Assembly: GCA_021789565.1 (NCBI GenBank)
Contig: JAJYJL010000612.1
Span: 1-5,798 of the forward strand
DNA length: 5,798 nt
Direction of reading: 5' to 3'
From: Acidobacteriota bacterium
GTDB lineage: Bacteria; Acidobacteriota; Terriglobia; UBA7540
Shown: piece by piece, positions 1 through 5,798 of the stretch
Layout: every line of letters starts with the position of its first letter
Position numbering within the stretch: position 1 is the first letter of the stretch
Made by a program: the position numbers and the translations under genes
Notes under the pieces: model-generated
Database searches by the model: none
What the model was told of the DNA's origin: nothing
Seen by the model: the letters and a program-made list of their open reading frames with translations, nothing else

Positions 1-925
1 CGTCACCCTGCAGCAGCCGGTTCATCGGCCGGGACGAGCACATGTCATCGGCGATTTTCTTCAGCACGCGCTTCTGTGCGGACGTGGGGTGAAATGGAAG
101 AATAGTCTTGATGTCCCGCCGAAGGCTGTCTGTGACATGGAACTGGATGCCAGGAGCAGATTTGGCCTTGCGGTGCTTCAATGCCAGGCCGGCGCTGACG
201 TTGAACAGTTCCTCAAATATCAGCCGAATCTGGGGCGCCGTTCGAAATCGCGCCAACTCCTCGAAGGGTTGGTCTCCATCCGGGAAATGGGTCAGTCGAA
301 AAGCTGAAGTGCGGTTGACCAGTCGGTTCTTCTTCCTTACCGATTCCGGCAGAAGCTCCGGAAACTGATCGCCCACCGATTCCAGGGCCGTTCGAATCAG
401 CCGTCGCAAGACCCGCGGCCCAAGCTGGCCCACCGATTCATAGATGGGCACCACTCGCCCCACTTCCAGAGATTTACTCTCGCCGGCCTCACTTTCAGGG
501 ATGATCTCAAACTGTGGCTGCACAATCTGGAGGTTGCCGGTGCTGTAGAAATCAGGCTCGGCTTTACCATAAAAGAAAACCTGCTGGCCGCTGCGGAAGG
601 TCTTGTTACGTTCCAGATACCGGGCGTTAAACCAGATGCATCGGAGCATTCGAGGGTGGGCATCGCCACTGGCGTCGATGGCAGCCAGATCGTAAATGTA
701 CGTACCCTTGCGAGTCCTCGTCAGGCCGCAGGTCAGCACTTTGGCCAGAATCGTGGCAGTCTGCCCGGGAACCAGGTCGGCAACGGCCATCAGCCGCGTC
801 CGGTCCTCGTAGCGAAAGGGCGTGTAGTACAGAAGGTCCTCAACGGTGTGAATGCCGCGCGCAGCCAGCAATTCGGCACGGGCGGGCCCGACACCCTTCA
901 GGTACTTTACTTCAGACGTCAGCAT
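1..925 (-). CDS. recG: ATP-dependent DNA helicase RecG, N-terminal part (3' end outside window)
   Basis: RecG is a superfamily 2 DNA translocase that remodels stalled forks and drives branch migration of Holliday junctions and D-loops. The minus strand reads open for 308 codons and runs off the window. Residues 8-16 (YLKGVGPAR) and 30-42 (DLLYYTPFRYEDR) are the classic start of the RecG wedge region. An OB-fold-like stretch follows at about residues 50-140. Residues 277-308 (LPFHPTSAQKRVL, then MNRLLQGD) lead straight into the Walker A loop, which is cut off; the motor domains, roughly the last 55% of a typical ~700-residue RecG, are missing. There is no long N-terminal extension before the wedge. 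The start is uncertain: an in-frame ATG at 943 would add six residues (MPSPHL), with a stop codon just beyond it. Neither start has a strong Shine-Dalgarno. I chose 925 because a TATAAA hexamer at 956-961 would leave almost no leader for 943. Confidence 0.93.
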   Translation of the reverse strand, partial: MLTSEVKYLKGVGPARAELLAARGIHTVEDLLYYTPFRYEDRTRLMAVADLVPGQTATILAKVLTCGLTRTRKGTYIYDLAAIDASGDAHPRMLRCIWFNARYLERNKTFRSGQQVFFYGKAEPDFYSTGNLQIVQPQFEIIPESEAGESKSLEVGRVVPIYESVGQLGPRVLRRLIRTALESVGDQFPELLPESVRKKNRLVNRTSAFRLTHFPDGDQPFEELARFRTAPQIRLIFEELFNVSAGLALKHRKAKSAPGIQFHVTDSLRRDIKTILPFHPTSAQKRVLKKIADDMCSSRPMNRLLQGD

Positions 926-1214
926 GAGATGAGGACTCGGCATTGCAATCCGATGTTTATATTACACCGAGGGCAGTACAAGGTGCGCGCCCGCGAAGTG
1001 GCCCCTCAGCCCAATGGAGATCGCAAACCGGGAAATCGCTGTACGGAACCTTATGACGATACGGCCGTCGGGGGGACCAGCCGCGGGTTACTACACAGCC
1101 AGTATCCGCCCGCTCATATCGTCCTGCGCCGAGTGATGCTACACTGGCGCTCCTTATCCGGAATGGCCGAGGGCTGGACCTTCCAGAAGGCAGCGACAGA
1201 GTTCAACACATCAT
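926..1214. other. Divergent spacer between recG and the small membrane protein gene
   Basis: This stretch of about 290 bp separates two genes that face away from each other, so it should hold promoters for both. I see no RNA gene and no convincing ORF. An open plus-strand frame crosses it from inside recG, but its sequence looks like an antisense shadow. On the minus strand, TATAAA at 956-961 is a fair -10 for recG, but the best -35-like hexamer (TTGTAC, 976-981) is only 14 bp away, which is too close for a standard promoter. A possible plus-strand promoter is listed separately. Confidence 0.5.
1137..1145 (+). promoter_or_regulatory. Possible extended -10 promoter for the small membrane protein gene
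   Basis: TGCTACACT fits the extended -10 form TGnTAnnnT and lies about 70 bp before the start codon at 1215. No recognisable -35 hexamer lies 16-18 bp upstream, so this rests on the -10 alone. It is a weak call made by eye. Confidence 0.28.
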
Positions 1215-1436
1215 ATGGAAGTTATGACCCCAAGGGCAAAGCGTTGGATTAAATATCTGATTGCTATTGCTGTCGGCAACTTCGTCTATCTGTTTCTCTC
1301 ACCCCACCTGCCGCCGGCAGCTCAACACCAGCCCTACCATGCTGACATGGGTTTGTTCGTTGACCTGTGGTTTTGCGTGGCAATTTACGGACTGATTGAA
1401 CTTCTGATATTCCTCGCACGACGCATCAGGCGATGA
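1215..1436 (+). CDS. Small two-helix membrane protein, function unknown
   Basis: This 73-residue protein has two clear hydrophobic segments, at about residues 12-28 and 46-68, joined by a short polar, proline- and histidine-containing loop (around HLPPAAQHQPYHAD). Both ends are basic (TPRAKRWIK and ARRIRR), so by the positive-inside rule both should be cytoplasmic and the loop outside. No catalytic motif, cysteine pair or toxin-like feature is visible. I do not recognise a named family, although it resembles short hypothetical proteins I associate with Acidobacteriota. The start could be 1215 or the next ATG at 1224 (MTPRAKRW). GGAAG at 1217-1221 is too close to 1224 to be a normal ribosome site, and nothing strong precedes 1215. 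Its stop is 20 bp from the stop of the convergent GT2 gene. It is called real because its composition is membrane-protein-like, it fills a gap between well-supported genes, and it overlaps nothing. Confidence 0.68.
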   Translation: MEVMTPRAKRWIKYLIAIAVGNFVYLFLSPHLPPAAQHQPYHADMGLFVDLWFCVAIYGLIELLIFLARRIRR

Positions 1437-1456
1437 GTACCAGAGATTCCCTGCCG

Positions 1457-3094
1457 TCAGCCCTCTGAAGGGGCGGGTGTAATATCTCGCGGGCGAACTC
1501 GAATAAATGCCGGAAGGCTGGAGCAAATGCGCCGCAACGGTGTCTGCAGCAGCGACATCGTCCCCATGTAGGCGTAACCCACAAGAAACAGCATGAGGAA
1601 GGGCGTGGTGAGGTAATTCTGAACTGAAAAAGAATAGGCCGTAGCGAAGACAAAGTAACCCGCCAGCAGCAGCTCTGCAATAGGAATCCAGCCGATCCGC
1701 CGGCGCACGTATTTCTTGCGTTCCCAGCCCCCTTCGTTCCGTTCCACGCGGTACTTGGGAGTGCGGACAAAAGTGGACTCGATGCCAATCAGCGCTTCGA
1801 CCACAGCTTTGCCGTTGGTCACCGCCAGCCCAATGCCAGTGGCCATCAGGAAAGGCAGGTAGAGCAGGTGACGCATCCATCCCTTGGGATAGAGCGCCCG
1901 CTGGGAAACCACGTAAAAACCGGAAACGGTGCACGTCGAGAGAATAAAAAGCGGAAGGTCAAGATACATCATCTGGAACCAGCCTTGATAAAAACGGACA
2001 ATCATGGCCGGCAGAAGAACCAGGGAAAACAGGATCATCAGCGGATAGGCAATGTTGGCAGTCAGGTGAAAGGTAGCTTCCATCTTGATGTATAGAGGCT
2101 GATCGCTACGCCAGACGATCGGAAGTATCTTCTTGCCCACCTGAATTAACCCTTTGGCCCAACGGGCCTGCTGGGTTTTGAAACTGTTCATTTCCACAGG
2201 CAGCTCGGAAGGGCACACGATATCCGGATCGTAAATAAACTTCCATCCCTTCATTTGCGCGCGATAGCTCAGGTCGGTGTCTTCAGTCAACGTGTCATGT
2301 TCCCAACCACCCGCGTCTTCAATTGCCGCGCGGCGCCACATTCCTGCTGTCCCGTTAAAGTTGAAGAATCGCCCCGATGAACTTCTGCCGCCATGCTCAA
2401 CGACGAAGTGGCCATCCAGCATGATGGCTTCAACTTCCGTCAGCGCGGAGTAATCCCGGTTGATCCAGGTCCACCGGCCCTGAACCATTCCCACGTTCGG
2501 ATCCGTAAAATAATGGACCATCTGTTGTAGGATGGGTGGCGGAGGAACGAAGTCAGCGTCAAACACGGCGACCATCTCGCCGGTGGATTTTTTCAGACCC
2601 TCAGCCAGCGCGCCTGCCTTGAAACCGAGGCGATTCTCCCGATGAAGGTACTTGATGGGATAACCGGCGCTGGCATACCGGTCAACCATCTGCGAGCAGA
2701 GCAGGTGAGTTTCGTCCGTTGAATCGTCAAGGAGCTGAATTTCCAGCAACTCGCGCGGATAATCCAGATTGACTGCTGCCTCGATAAGCCGCTCAATCAC
2801 GTAACGTTCGTTGTAGATGGGCAATTGCACTGTTACGCGAGGCAGTTTTTCAAACGACTTCAAAGGCTTGGGTTTCTTGCTGCGGTTCTTCAGATAGTAA
2901 TAAGTGAGACAATAGCGGTGAACGCCGTAAACCGAAAGAATGGTCAGAATCAGAAAATACGGAATCTCAATCGAGAGATCAAATGCATTGGGCTGGTAGA
3001 TCCCACGAAAAGGATCATGATGAAAAAGCAGATAGATATAGTGTGTAATTGGGTTCGCAGGAACCAGCAAAGTACCCAGGATTATTTGGATCAT
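1457..3094 (-). CDS. Membrane-bound family 2 glycosyltransferase, cellulose synthase/CslA-like
   Basis: This 545-residue processive beta-glycosyltransferase should transfer sugar from a nucleotide donor (UDP-glucose or GDP-mannose are the usual choices) on the cytoplasmic face and may thread the polymer through its membrane helices. A first helix lies at about residues 44-66. The GT-A domain carries every catalytic mark of the family: LDDSTDE at 122-128, DAD at 179-181, TEDTDLSYR at 270-278 (catalytic TED) and QQARW at 308-312, the Q(Q/R)xRW acceptor motif. Further helices follow at about 343-368, 376-395, 405-430, 470-490 and 496-516. There is no PilZ domain, so no direct c-di-GMP control is visible in this chain. 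It most resembles the bacterial CESA2-like/glucomannan synthase-like group of COG1215; the actual polymer cannot be told. The ATG at 3094 is the only sensible start: an in-frame TGA lies just upstream, and GAGG sits 4 nt before the ATG. This ATG overlaps that of the divergent gene by two bases. Confidence 0.92.
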   Translation of the reverse strand: MIQIILGTLLVPANPITHYIYLLFHHDPFRGIYQPNAFDLSIEIPYFLILTILSVYGVHRYCLTYYYLKNRSKKPKPLKSFEKLPRVTVQLPIYNERYVIERLIEAAVNLDYPRELLEIQLLDDSTDETHLLCSQMVDRYASAGYPIKYLHRENRLGFKAGALAEGLKKSTGEMVAVFDADFVPPPPILQQMVHYFTDPNVGMVQGRWTWINRDYSALTEVEAIMLDGHFVVEHGGRSSSGRFFNFNGTAGMWRRAAIEDAGGWEHDTLTEDTDLSYRAQMKGWKFIYDPDIVCPSELPVEMNSFKTQQARWAKGLIQVGKKILPIVWRSDQPLYIKMEATFHLTANIAYPLMILFSLVLLPAMIVRFYQGWFQMMYLDLPLFILSTCTVSGFYVVSQRALYPKGWMRHLLYLPFLMATGIGLAVTNGKAVVEALIGIESTFVRTPKYRVERNEGGWERKKYVRRRIGWIPIAELLLAGYFVFATAYSFSVQNYLTTPFLMLFLVGYAYMGTMSLLQTPLRRICSSLPAFIRVRPRDITPAPSEG

Positions 3095-4469
3095 GAAACC
3101 TCGGAGTCAGACCGCAACCGACGCAGACAACGTTCGCTCCCTGAATTCCGGTACATGGAGCGCCAACTCAGCACTGCCTGAAATGCAAAAACCACTCTCG
3201 GCACCGCGTTCTGCAGCCTCTATCAGCATACTCGCCATCGCCCTGGGGCTTGGGGGCATCTTCCACTTCATTGCCCACTGCCAGCCGCTAGAGACCCACG
3301 TGCCGGAGTTTATCGCGCTGATGCTTCTGGCCGGCGCTTTGTACCTCGTCAGCGTTTACATCGTCCAACGGTACAAATGCGGTCCTTCAATTCTATTCGT
3401 AATTCTTGGCGCGACGGTCGTCTTTCGCCTTTTTTTCTTGCCGTTGAGCCCTACGCTCTCGGAAGATGTTTACCGCTATCAATGGGAAGGGCGCATCGTG
3501 CGCGCCCACCTCAATCCTTACACTGTCTACCCCGCCATGCCCGCGCTCAACTGGGCACAGAATCCTAAACACCCTATCGAAACTGGAAAAACCACCCCGA
3601 CTCTCTATCCGCCCGCAAGCGAAGCGGCCTTTTCCTGGGCCGAAACCGTCGCAGGCTACAAGCGGCTGTTTACCGCCCTCGACCTTGCGACTGTCGCTCT
3701 GCTGCTTGTTATTCTTTCCGCAGCCGATCGCCCGCTCCAGCACGTCCTGATCTACGCATGGAACCCCGCCGTCCTGATTGCCTTTTCTCTGTCAGGACAC
3801 AACGATTCTCTGGCAATCCTGACACTGCTGGCAGCGACCATCTTTCTCATTATAGGCCGTCGCGGTATCCTGTCAATCGGGTTTCTAGGCCTCTCAGTCT
3901 TGTCCAAGCTCTTCCCGATTTTCCTGTTGCCAGTGTTTCTCAAACGCACCCGGTGGGGCTACGCCGGCATTTTCGGTGGAGTAGTTCTGCTGGGCTATCT
4001 GCCGTATCTGGCAGCGGGCAGCCGTTTGCTTCAAGGCCTCTCCGATTTCACAGCCAAATGGGAGGGCAATGACAGTCTGTACAGACTGTTTTTAGCGGCC
4101 GGCAATTCCACCCGGCAGGCCCAGTTCGTAGCAGGGATTCTCCTGTTGCTGCTGATTCTTTACGTCCTCAAGGCCAGGATGGACATTTTCCGCACCGGGC
4201 TCGTCATCCTGGCCGGATTGCTTTTCCTTTCATCGAACGCCTTCCCCTGGTATTTCACGTGGATCGTCCCCTTTCTCTGCTTTTGTCCCAGCCCCGCCTT
4301 GCTTCTGCTGACCGTTACCTGTGTTCTGGGCTATTCTCCGGTCATCGCTTATGCGGCAGGCGGTTCGTTCCCCAACTCGCCACTGATGCAGGTCCTGGAA
4401 TATCTGCCGGTCTTTGCTTTGCTGGGCTATGAGATTGCGAGGCACTTTCAGCGGCAACAGGCGGAATAG
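3093..4469 (+). CDS. Polytopic GT-C type glycosyltransferase (GT87/mannosyltransferase-like)
   Basis: This 458-residue, highly hydrophobic protein has roughly a dozen membrane segments, beginning near residue 42. Visible motifs fit the GT-C fold families that use polyprenyl-phosphate sugars: an acidic first-loop motif SEDVYRYQWEGR (123-134, with E124 and D125 as the likely catalytic acids), NPY at 141-143, YPP at 172-174, WNP at 223-225, GHND at 235-238, KLFP at 272-275 and FPWYFTW at 384-390. Such enzymes add a mannose or similar sugar outside the cytoplasmic membrane; donor and acceptor here are unknown. Coordinates give the longest frame. Met31, at 3183, is at least as likely a start: it yields 428 residues, removes a polar 30-residue tail and leaves 88 bp for promoters between this gene and the GT2 gene. 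Neither start has a good Shine-Dalgarno. The gene is convergent with mqnE, with 30 bp between the stops. It contains a perfect 18-bp palindrome at 4072-4089. Confidence 0.87.
   Translation: MKPRSQTATDADNVRSLNSGTWSANSALPEMQKPLSAPRSAASISILAIALGLGGIFHFIAHCQPLETHVPEFIALMLLAGALYLVSVYIVQRYKCGPSILFVILGATVVFRLFFLPLSPTLSEDVYRYQWEGRIVRAHLNPYTVYPAMPALNWAQNPKHPIETGKTTPTLYPPASEAAFSWAETVAGYKRLFTALDLATVALLLVILSAADRPLQHVLIYAWNPAVLIAFSLSGHNDSLAILTLLAATIFLIIGRRGILSIGFLGLSVLSKLFPIFLLPVFLKRTRWGYAGIFGGVVLLGYLPYLAAGSRLLQGLSDFTAKWEGNDSLYRLFLAAGNSTRQAQFVAGILLLLLILYVLKARMDIFRTGLVILAGLLFLSSNAFPWYFTWIVPFLCFCPSPALLLLTVTCVLGYSPVIAYAAGGSFPNSPLMQVLEYLPVFALLGYEIARHFQRQQAE
4072..4089. repeat. Perfect 18-bp palindrome inside the GT-C gene
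   Basis: ACAGTCTGTACAGACTGT reads identically on both strands and is followed on the plus strand by a short T run (TTTTT at 4089-4093, its first T being the palindrome's last base). It encodes residues around NDSLYRLF of the GT-C enzyme. As RNA it could form a 7-bp stem with a 4-nt loop, but the stem is only moderately GC-rich. The symmetry is seen directly; any role as a protein-binding site or transcription pause is inference. Confidence 0.6.
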
Positions 4470-4499
4470 CGGAGTGAGACTAATTGGTGGCGCGCCGAG

Positions 4500-5630
4500 C
4501 TAAACCTGTACACTGACGCTTTTTTCAGTGCGCACGACGGACCGGTAAAGAGTATCGCGCTCAAAGGGTTCAAACCCCGCTTCCTTGATCAGTCGGACAA
4601 TCTGCTGGCGAGTCATCACTTGGGGAGTCTTGGCTCCAGCATCGTGATAAATCTTTTCTTCCGCCACCGTTCCATCAAGGTCGTCGGCGCCAAAACGCAG
4701 GGCGATCTGGGCGACGCGGGGCGACATCATGATCCAGTAAGCCTTGATATGAGGGAAGTTATCAAGCATCAGTCTTGAAACGGCAATGTTCTTCAAGTCC
4801 ATAAACCCTGAAGTCTCATCCCATTCCACCAGCTTGCCAAGCTCGGTGTGGGCAGGATGGAAGGCCAGCGGGATAAACGTCTGAAAACCCTTCGTCTGGT
4901 CCTGCAGGTTGCGGAGTTGCACCAGGTGGTCGGCGCGGTCTTCTGAACTCTCGATGTGTCCGTAAAGCATAGTTGCGGTGGAGCACAGGCCCAGTTCGTG
5001 TGCGGTCCTGTGTACCTTCAACCACATGTGGGCGCCGATCTTGTGGTCGCAGATCACGCGCCGTACGGCGGGCGCAAAGATTTCTGCTCCACCGCCTGGA
5101 AGCGATCCCAGCCCGGCTTCCATGAAGCGCTCCAGGATTTCCCGCACGGTCATCCGCGTCATGTGCGCGTAATAGGCGATTTCAACCGCCGTAAAGGCCT
5201 TCAGGTGGACCGACGGGAATCGCTCCTTCAGTCCGCGAAGAAGATCGACATAATACTGGAACGGCAGGTCGGGATGCAGGCCGCCGACGATGTGAAATTC
5301 TGTAACAGCTTCCGTCCAGTTCTCACCGGCCGTTCGGAAGGCTTCTTCCAACGCCATGGTGTAAGCGCCCGGGGCGTCCGGCTTGCGGCCAAAAGCGCAC
5401 AATTTGCAGCTCGCGACGCAAACATTGGTGGGATTGATGTGGCGATTCACATTGAAGTGCGTGCGCTTGCCATGCAGCTTTTCACGAACATGGTTTGCCA
5501 GGTAGCCGATGGCAAGCAGGTCGCTTGAATTGTAAAGTGTCACGCCGTCATCAAGGTTCAGGCGCTCGCCTGCCAATACCTTGTCGGCGATGGGTTGCAG
5601 GTTTACATCTTCCAGGCGTAGGTTCAACAC
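4500..5630 (-). CDS. mqnE: Aminofutalosine synthase MqnE (radical SAM)
   Basis: MqnE is the radical SAM enzyme of the futalosine route to menaquinone. It joins the adenosyl radical of SAM to 3-[(1-carboxyvinyl)oxy]benzoate (made by MqnA) and yields aminofutalosine with loss of CO2. The protein has 376 residues, normal for the family. The [4Fe-4S] cluster motif is C71-x3-C75-x2-C78 (NVCVASCKLCAF), preceded by NPTN at 66-69. Other family stretches are HIVGGLHPDLPF (113-124), KAFTAVEI (144-151), SLPGGGAEIF (176-185), TMLYGHIES (220-228), IPLAFHP (253-259) and ADDLDGT..EEKIYH (315-329). These point to MqnE rather than its relative MqnC (the cyclase) or the F420 enzyme CofH/FbiC. The start is GTG at 5630, with GAGGA 10 nt upstream (5641-5645); the adjacent TTG at 5627 is a less likely alternative. 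No other mqn gene is in the window, so the pathway genes must be scattered. Confidence 0.95.
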   Translation of the reverse strand: MLNLRLEDVNLQPIADKVLAGERLNLDDGVTLYNSSDLLAIGYLANHVREKLHGKRTHFNVNRHINPTNVCVASCKLCAFGRKPDAPGAYTMALEEAFRTAGENWTEAVTEFHIVGGLHPDLPFQYYVDLLRGLKERFPSVHLKAFTAVEIAYYAHMTRMTVREILERFMEAGLGSLPGGGAEIFAPAVRRVICDHKIGAHMWLKVHRTAHELGLCSTATMLYGHIESSEDRADHLVQLRNLQDQTKGFQTFIPLAFHPAHTELGKLVEWDETSGFMDLKNIAVSRLMLDNFPHIKAYWIMMSPRVAQIALRFGADDLDGTVAEEKIYHDAGAKTPQVMTRQQIVRLIKEAGFEPFERDTLYRSVVRTEKSVSVQV

Positions 5631-5675
5631 AAAAGTCCGATCCTCAAGATTTGGCGACTCGTAGTCGAAAATGCT

Positions 5676-5704
5676 ATTTTACGTCCCCTTGTCGCACGAT
5701 GCAA
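5676..5704 (-). promoter_or_regulatory. Sigma70-type promoter for mqnE
   Basis: On the minus strand, TTGCAT (5699-5704) serves as -35 and TAAAAT (5676-5681) as -10, separated by exactly 17 bp. Transcription would start near 5669 and give a leader of about 40 nt containing the GAGGA ribosome site at 5641-5645. Hexamer matches and spacing were read by eye; no operator-like repeat is visible around it. Confidence 0.55.
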
Positions 5705-5798
5705 TCAGGCTGCAAACGGGGCGGGAGAGGTTGAGGACCGCAGCGGCGGGTTGGCCTCGCTCAATTGCGGCCTAAAGCAGCCTCGAATGCAAAATGGA
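5705..5798. other. Non-coding end of window upstream of mqnE
   Basis: No gene can be supported here on either strand. A GC-rich imperfect inverted repeat (GGC/GCC arms with an inner CGC/GCG around TCAATT, about 5753-5772) is too short and bulged to call a terminator. Confidence 0.3.

Noticed and set aside
397..669. Minus-strand 90-codon frame inside the recG region
   Set aside because: It is on the same strand as recG but out of frame, and the RecG frame is continuous and clearly coding across it.
656..1252. Open plus-strand frame of 198 codons across the recG start and the spacer
   Set aside because: It is antisense to the well-supported RecG N-terminus and then overlaps the small membrane protein start; its composition (rich in Arg, Gly, Gln, His) is that of a shadow frame and no motif is visible.
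1299..1934. Minus-strand frame of 211 codons overlapping the GT2 3' end
   Set aside because: It is a shifted frame of the GT2 gene running on antisense to the small membrane protein gene; the GT2 frame is intact through its last membrane helices to its stop.
1457..3094. Considered as cellulose synthase BcsA of a bcs operon
   Set aside because: No PilZ domain, no BcsB or BcsZ neighbour, and the overall length and helix layout fit the shorter CESA2/CslA-like group better.
3489..3507. GGGCGC / GCGCCC inverted repeat with a 7-nt loop inside the GT-C gene
   Set aside because: A 6-bp GC-rich stem is expected by chance in a gene of this composition, and it encodes the conserved EGRIVRAH segment.
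4511..4530. Hairpin CACTGA / TCAGTG with an 8-nt loop at the mqnE 3' end, considered as a terminator for the GT-C gene
   Set aside because: The stem is only 6 bp and the T run sits in the loop rather than after the stem, so it does not have the form of an intrinsic terminator in either direction.
4956..5528. Open plus-strand frame of 190 codons antisense to mqnE
   Set aside because: It lies wholly inside mqnE, whose reading frame carries all family motifs; the antisense product shows no domain or membrane pattern.
4500..5630. Considered as MqnC or as the F420 enzyme CofH
   Set aside because: The segments HIVGGLHPDLPF, SLPGGGAEIF and ADDLDGT..EEKIYH together match the MqnE pattern best, and no F420 gene is nearby.

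Overview
The window looks like a piece of chromosome from a free-living bacterium with moderately high GC. The mix of genes and the style of the proteins are most like Acidobacteriota: a futalosine-pathway menaquinone gene, a CelA/CslA-type GT2 beginning with a short hydrophobic leader, and a small two-helix membrane protein beside recG. That assignment is an inference from protein resemblance and no marker gene proves it. I see no mobile element, phage gene, tRNA, rRNA or CRISPR array.

Layout, left to right. (1) Positions 1-925, minus strand: the N-terminal part of the RecG helicase, cut by the window edge just before its Walker A loop. (2) About 290 bp of divergent spacer. (3) 1215-1436, plus strand: a 73-residue protein with two membrane helices and no assigned function. 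(4) 1457-3094, minus strand: a membrane-bound processive family 2 glycosyltransferase of the cellulose synthase/glucomannan synthase type. (5) 3093-4469, plus strand: a polytopic GT-C type (GT87/mannosyltransferase-like) glycosyltransferase, head to head with the GT2 gene. (6) 4500-5630, minus strand: aminofutalosine synthase MqnE, with a good sigma70-type promoter upstream. (7) The last ~90 bp show no gene.

The genes alternate in orientation (minus, plus, minus, plus, minus), so each is probably transcribed alone; no operon is visible. Two functions are clear housekeeping ones: recombination and fork repair (RecG), and menaquinone synthesis (MqnE). The two divergent glycosyltransferases are the only functional partnership suggested by the layout: one uses a nucleotide sugar on the cytoplasmic face, while the other probably uses a polyprenyl-phosphate sugar on the outer face. 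Their joint product, if there is one, cannot be read from the sequence.

I found no convincing new system. The points most worth checking are a perfect 18-bp palindrome inside the GT-C gene, the start codons of the two glycosyltransferases sharing one CATG, and the unassigned small membrane protein.
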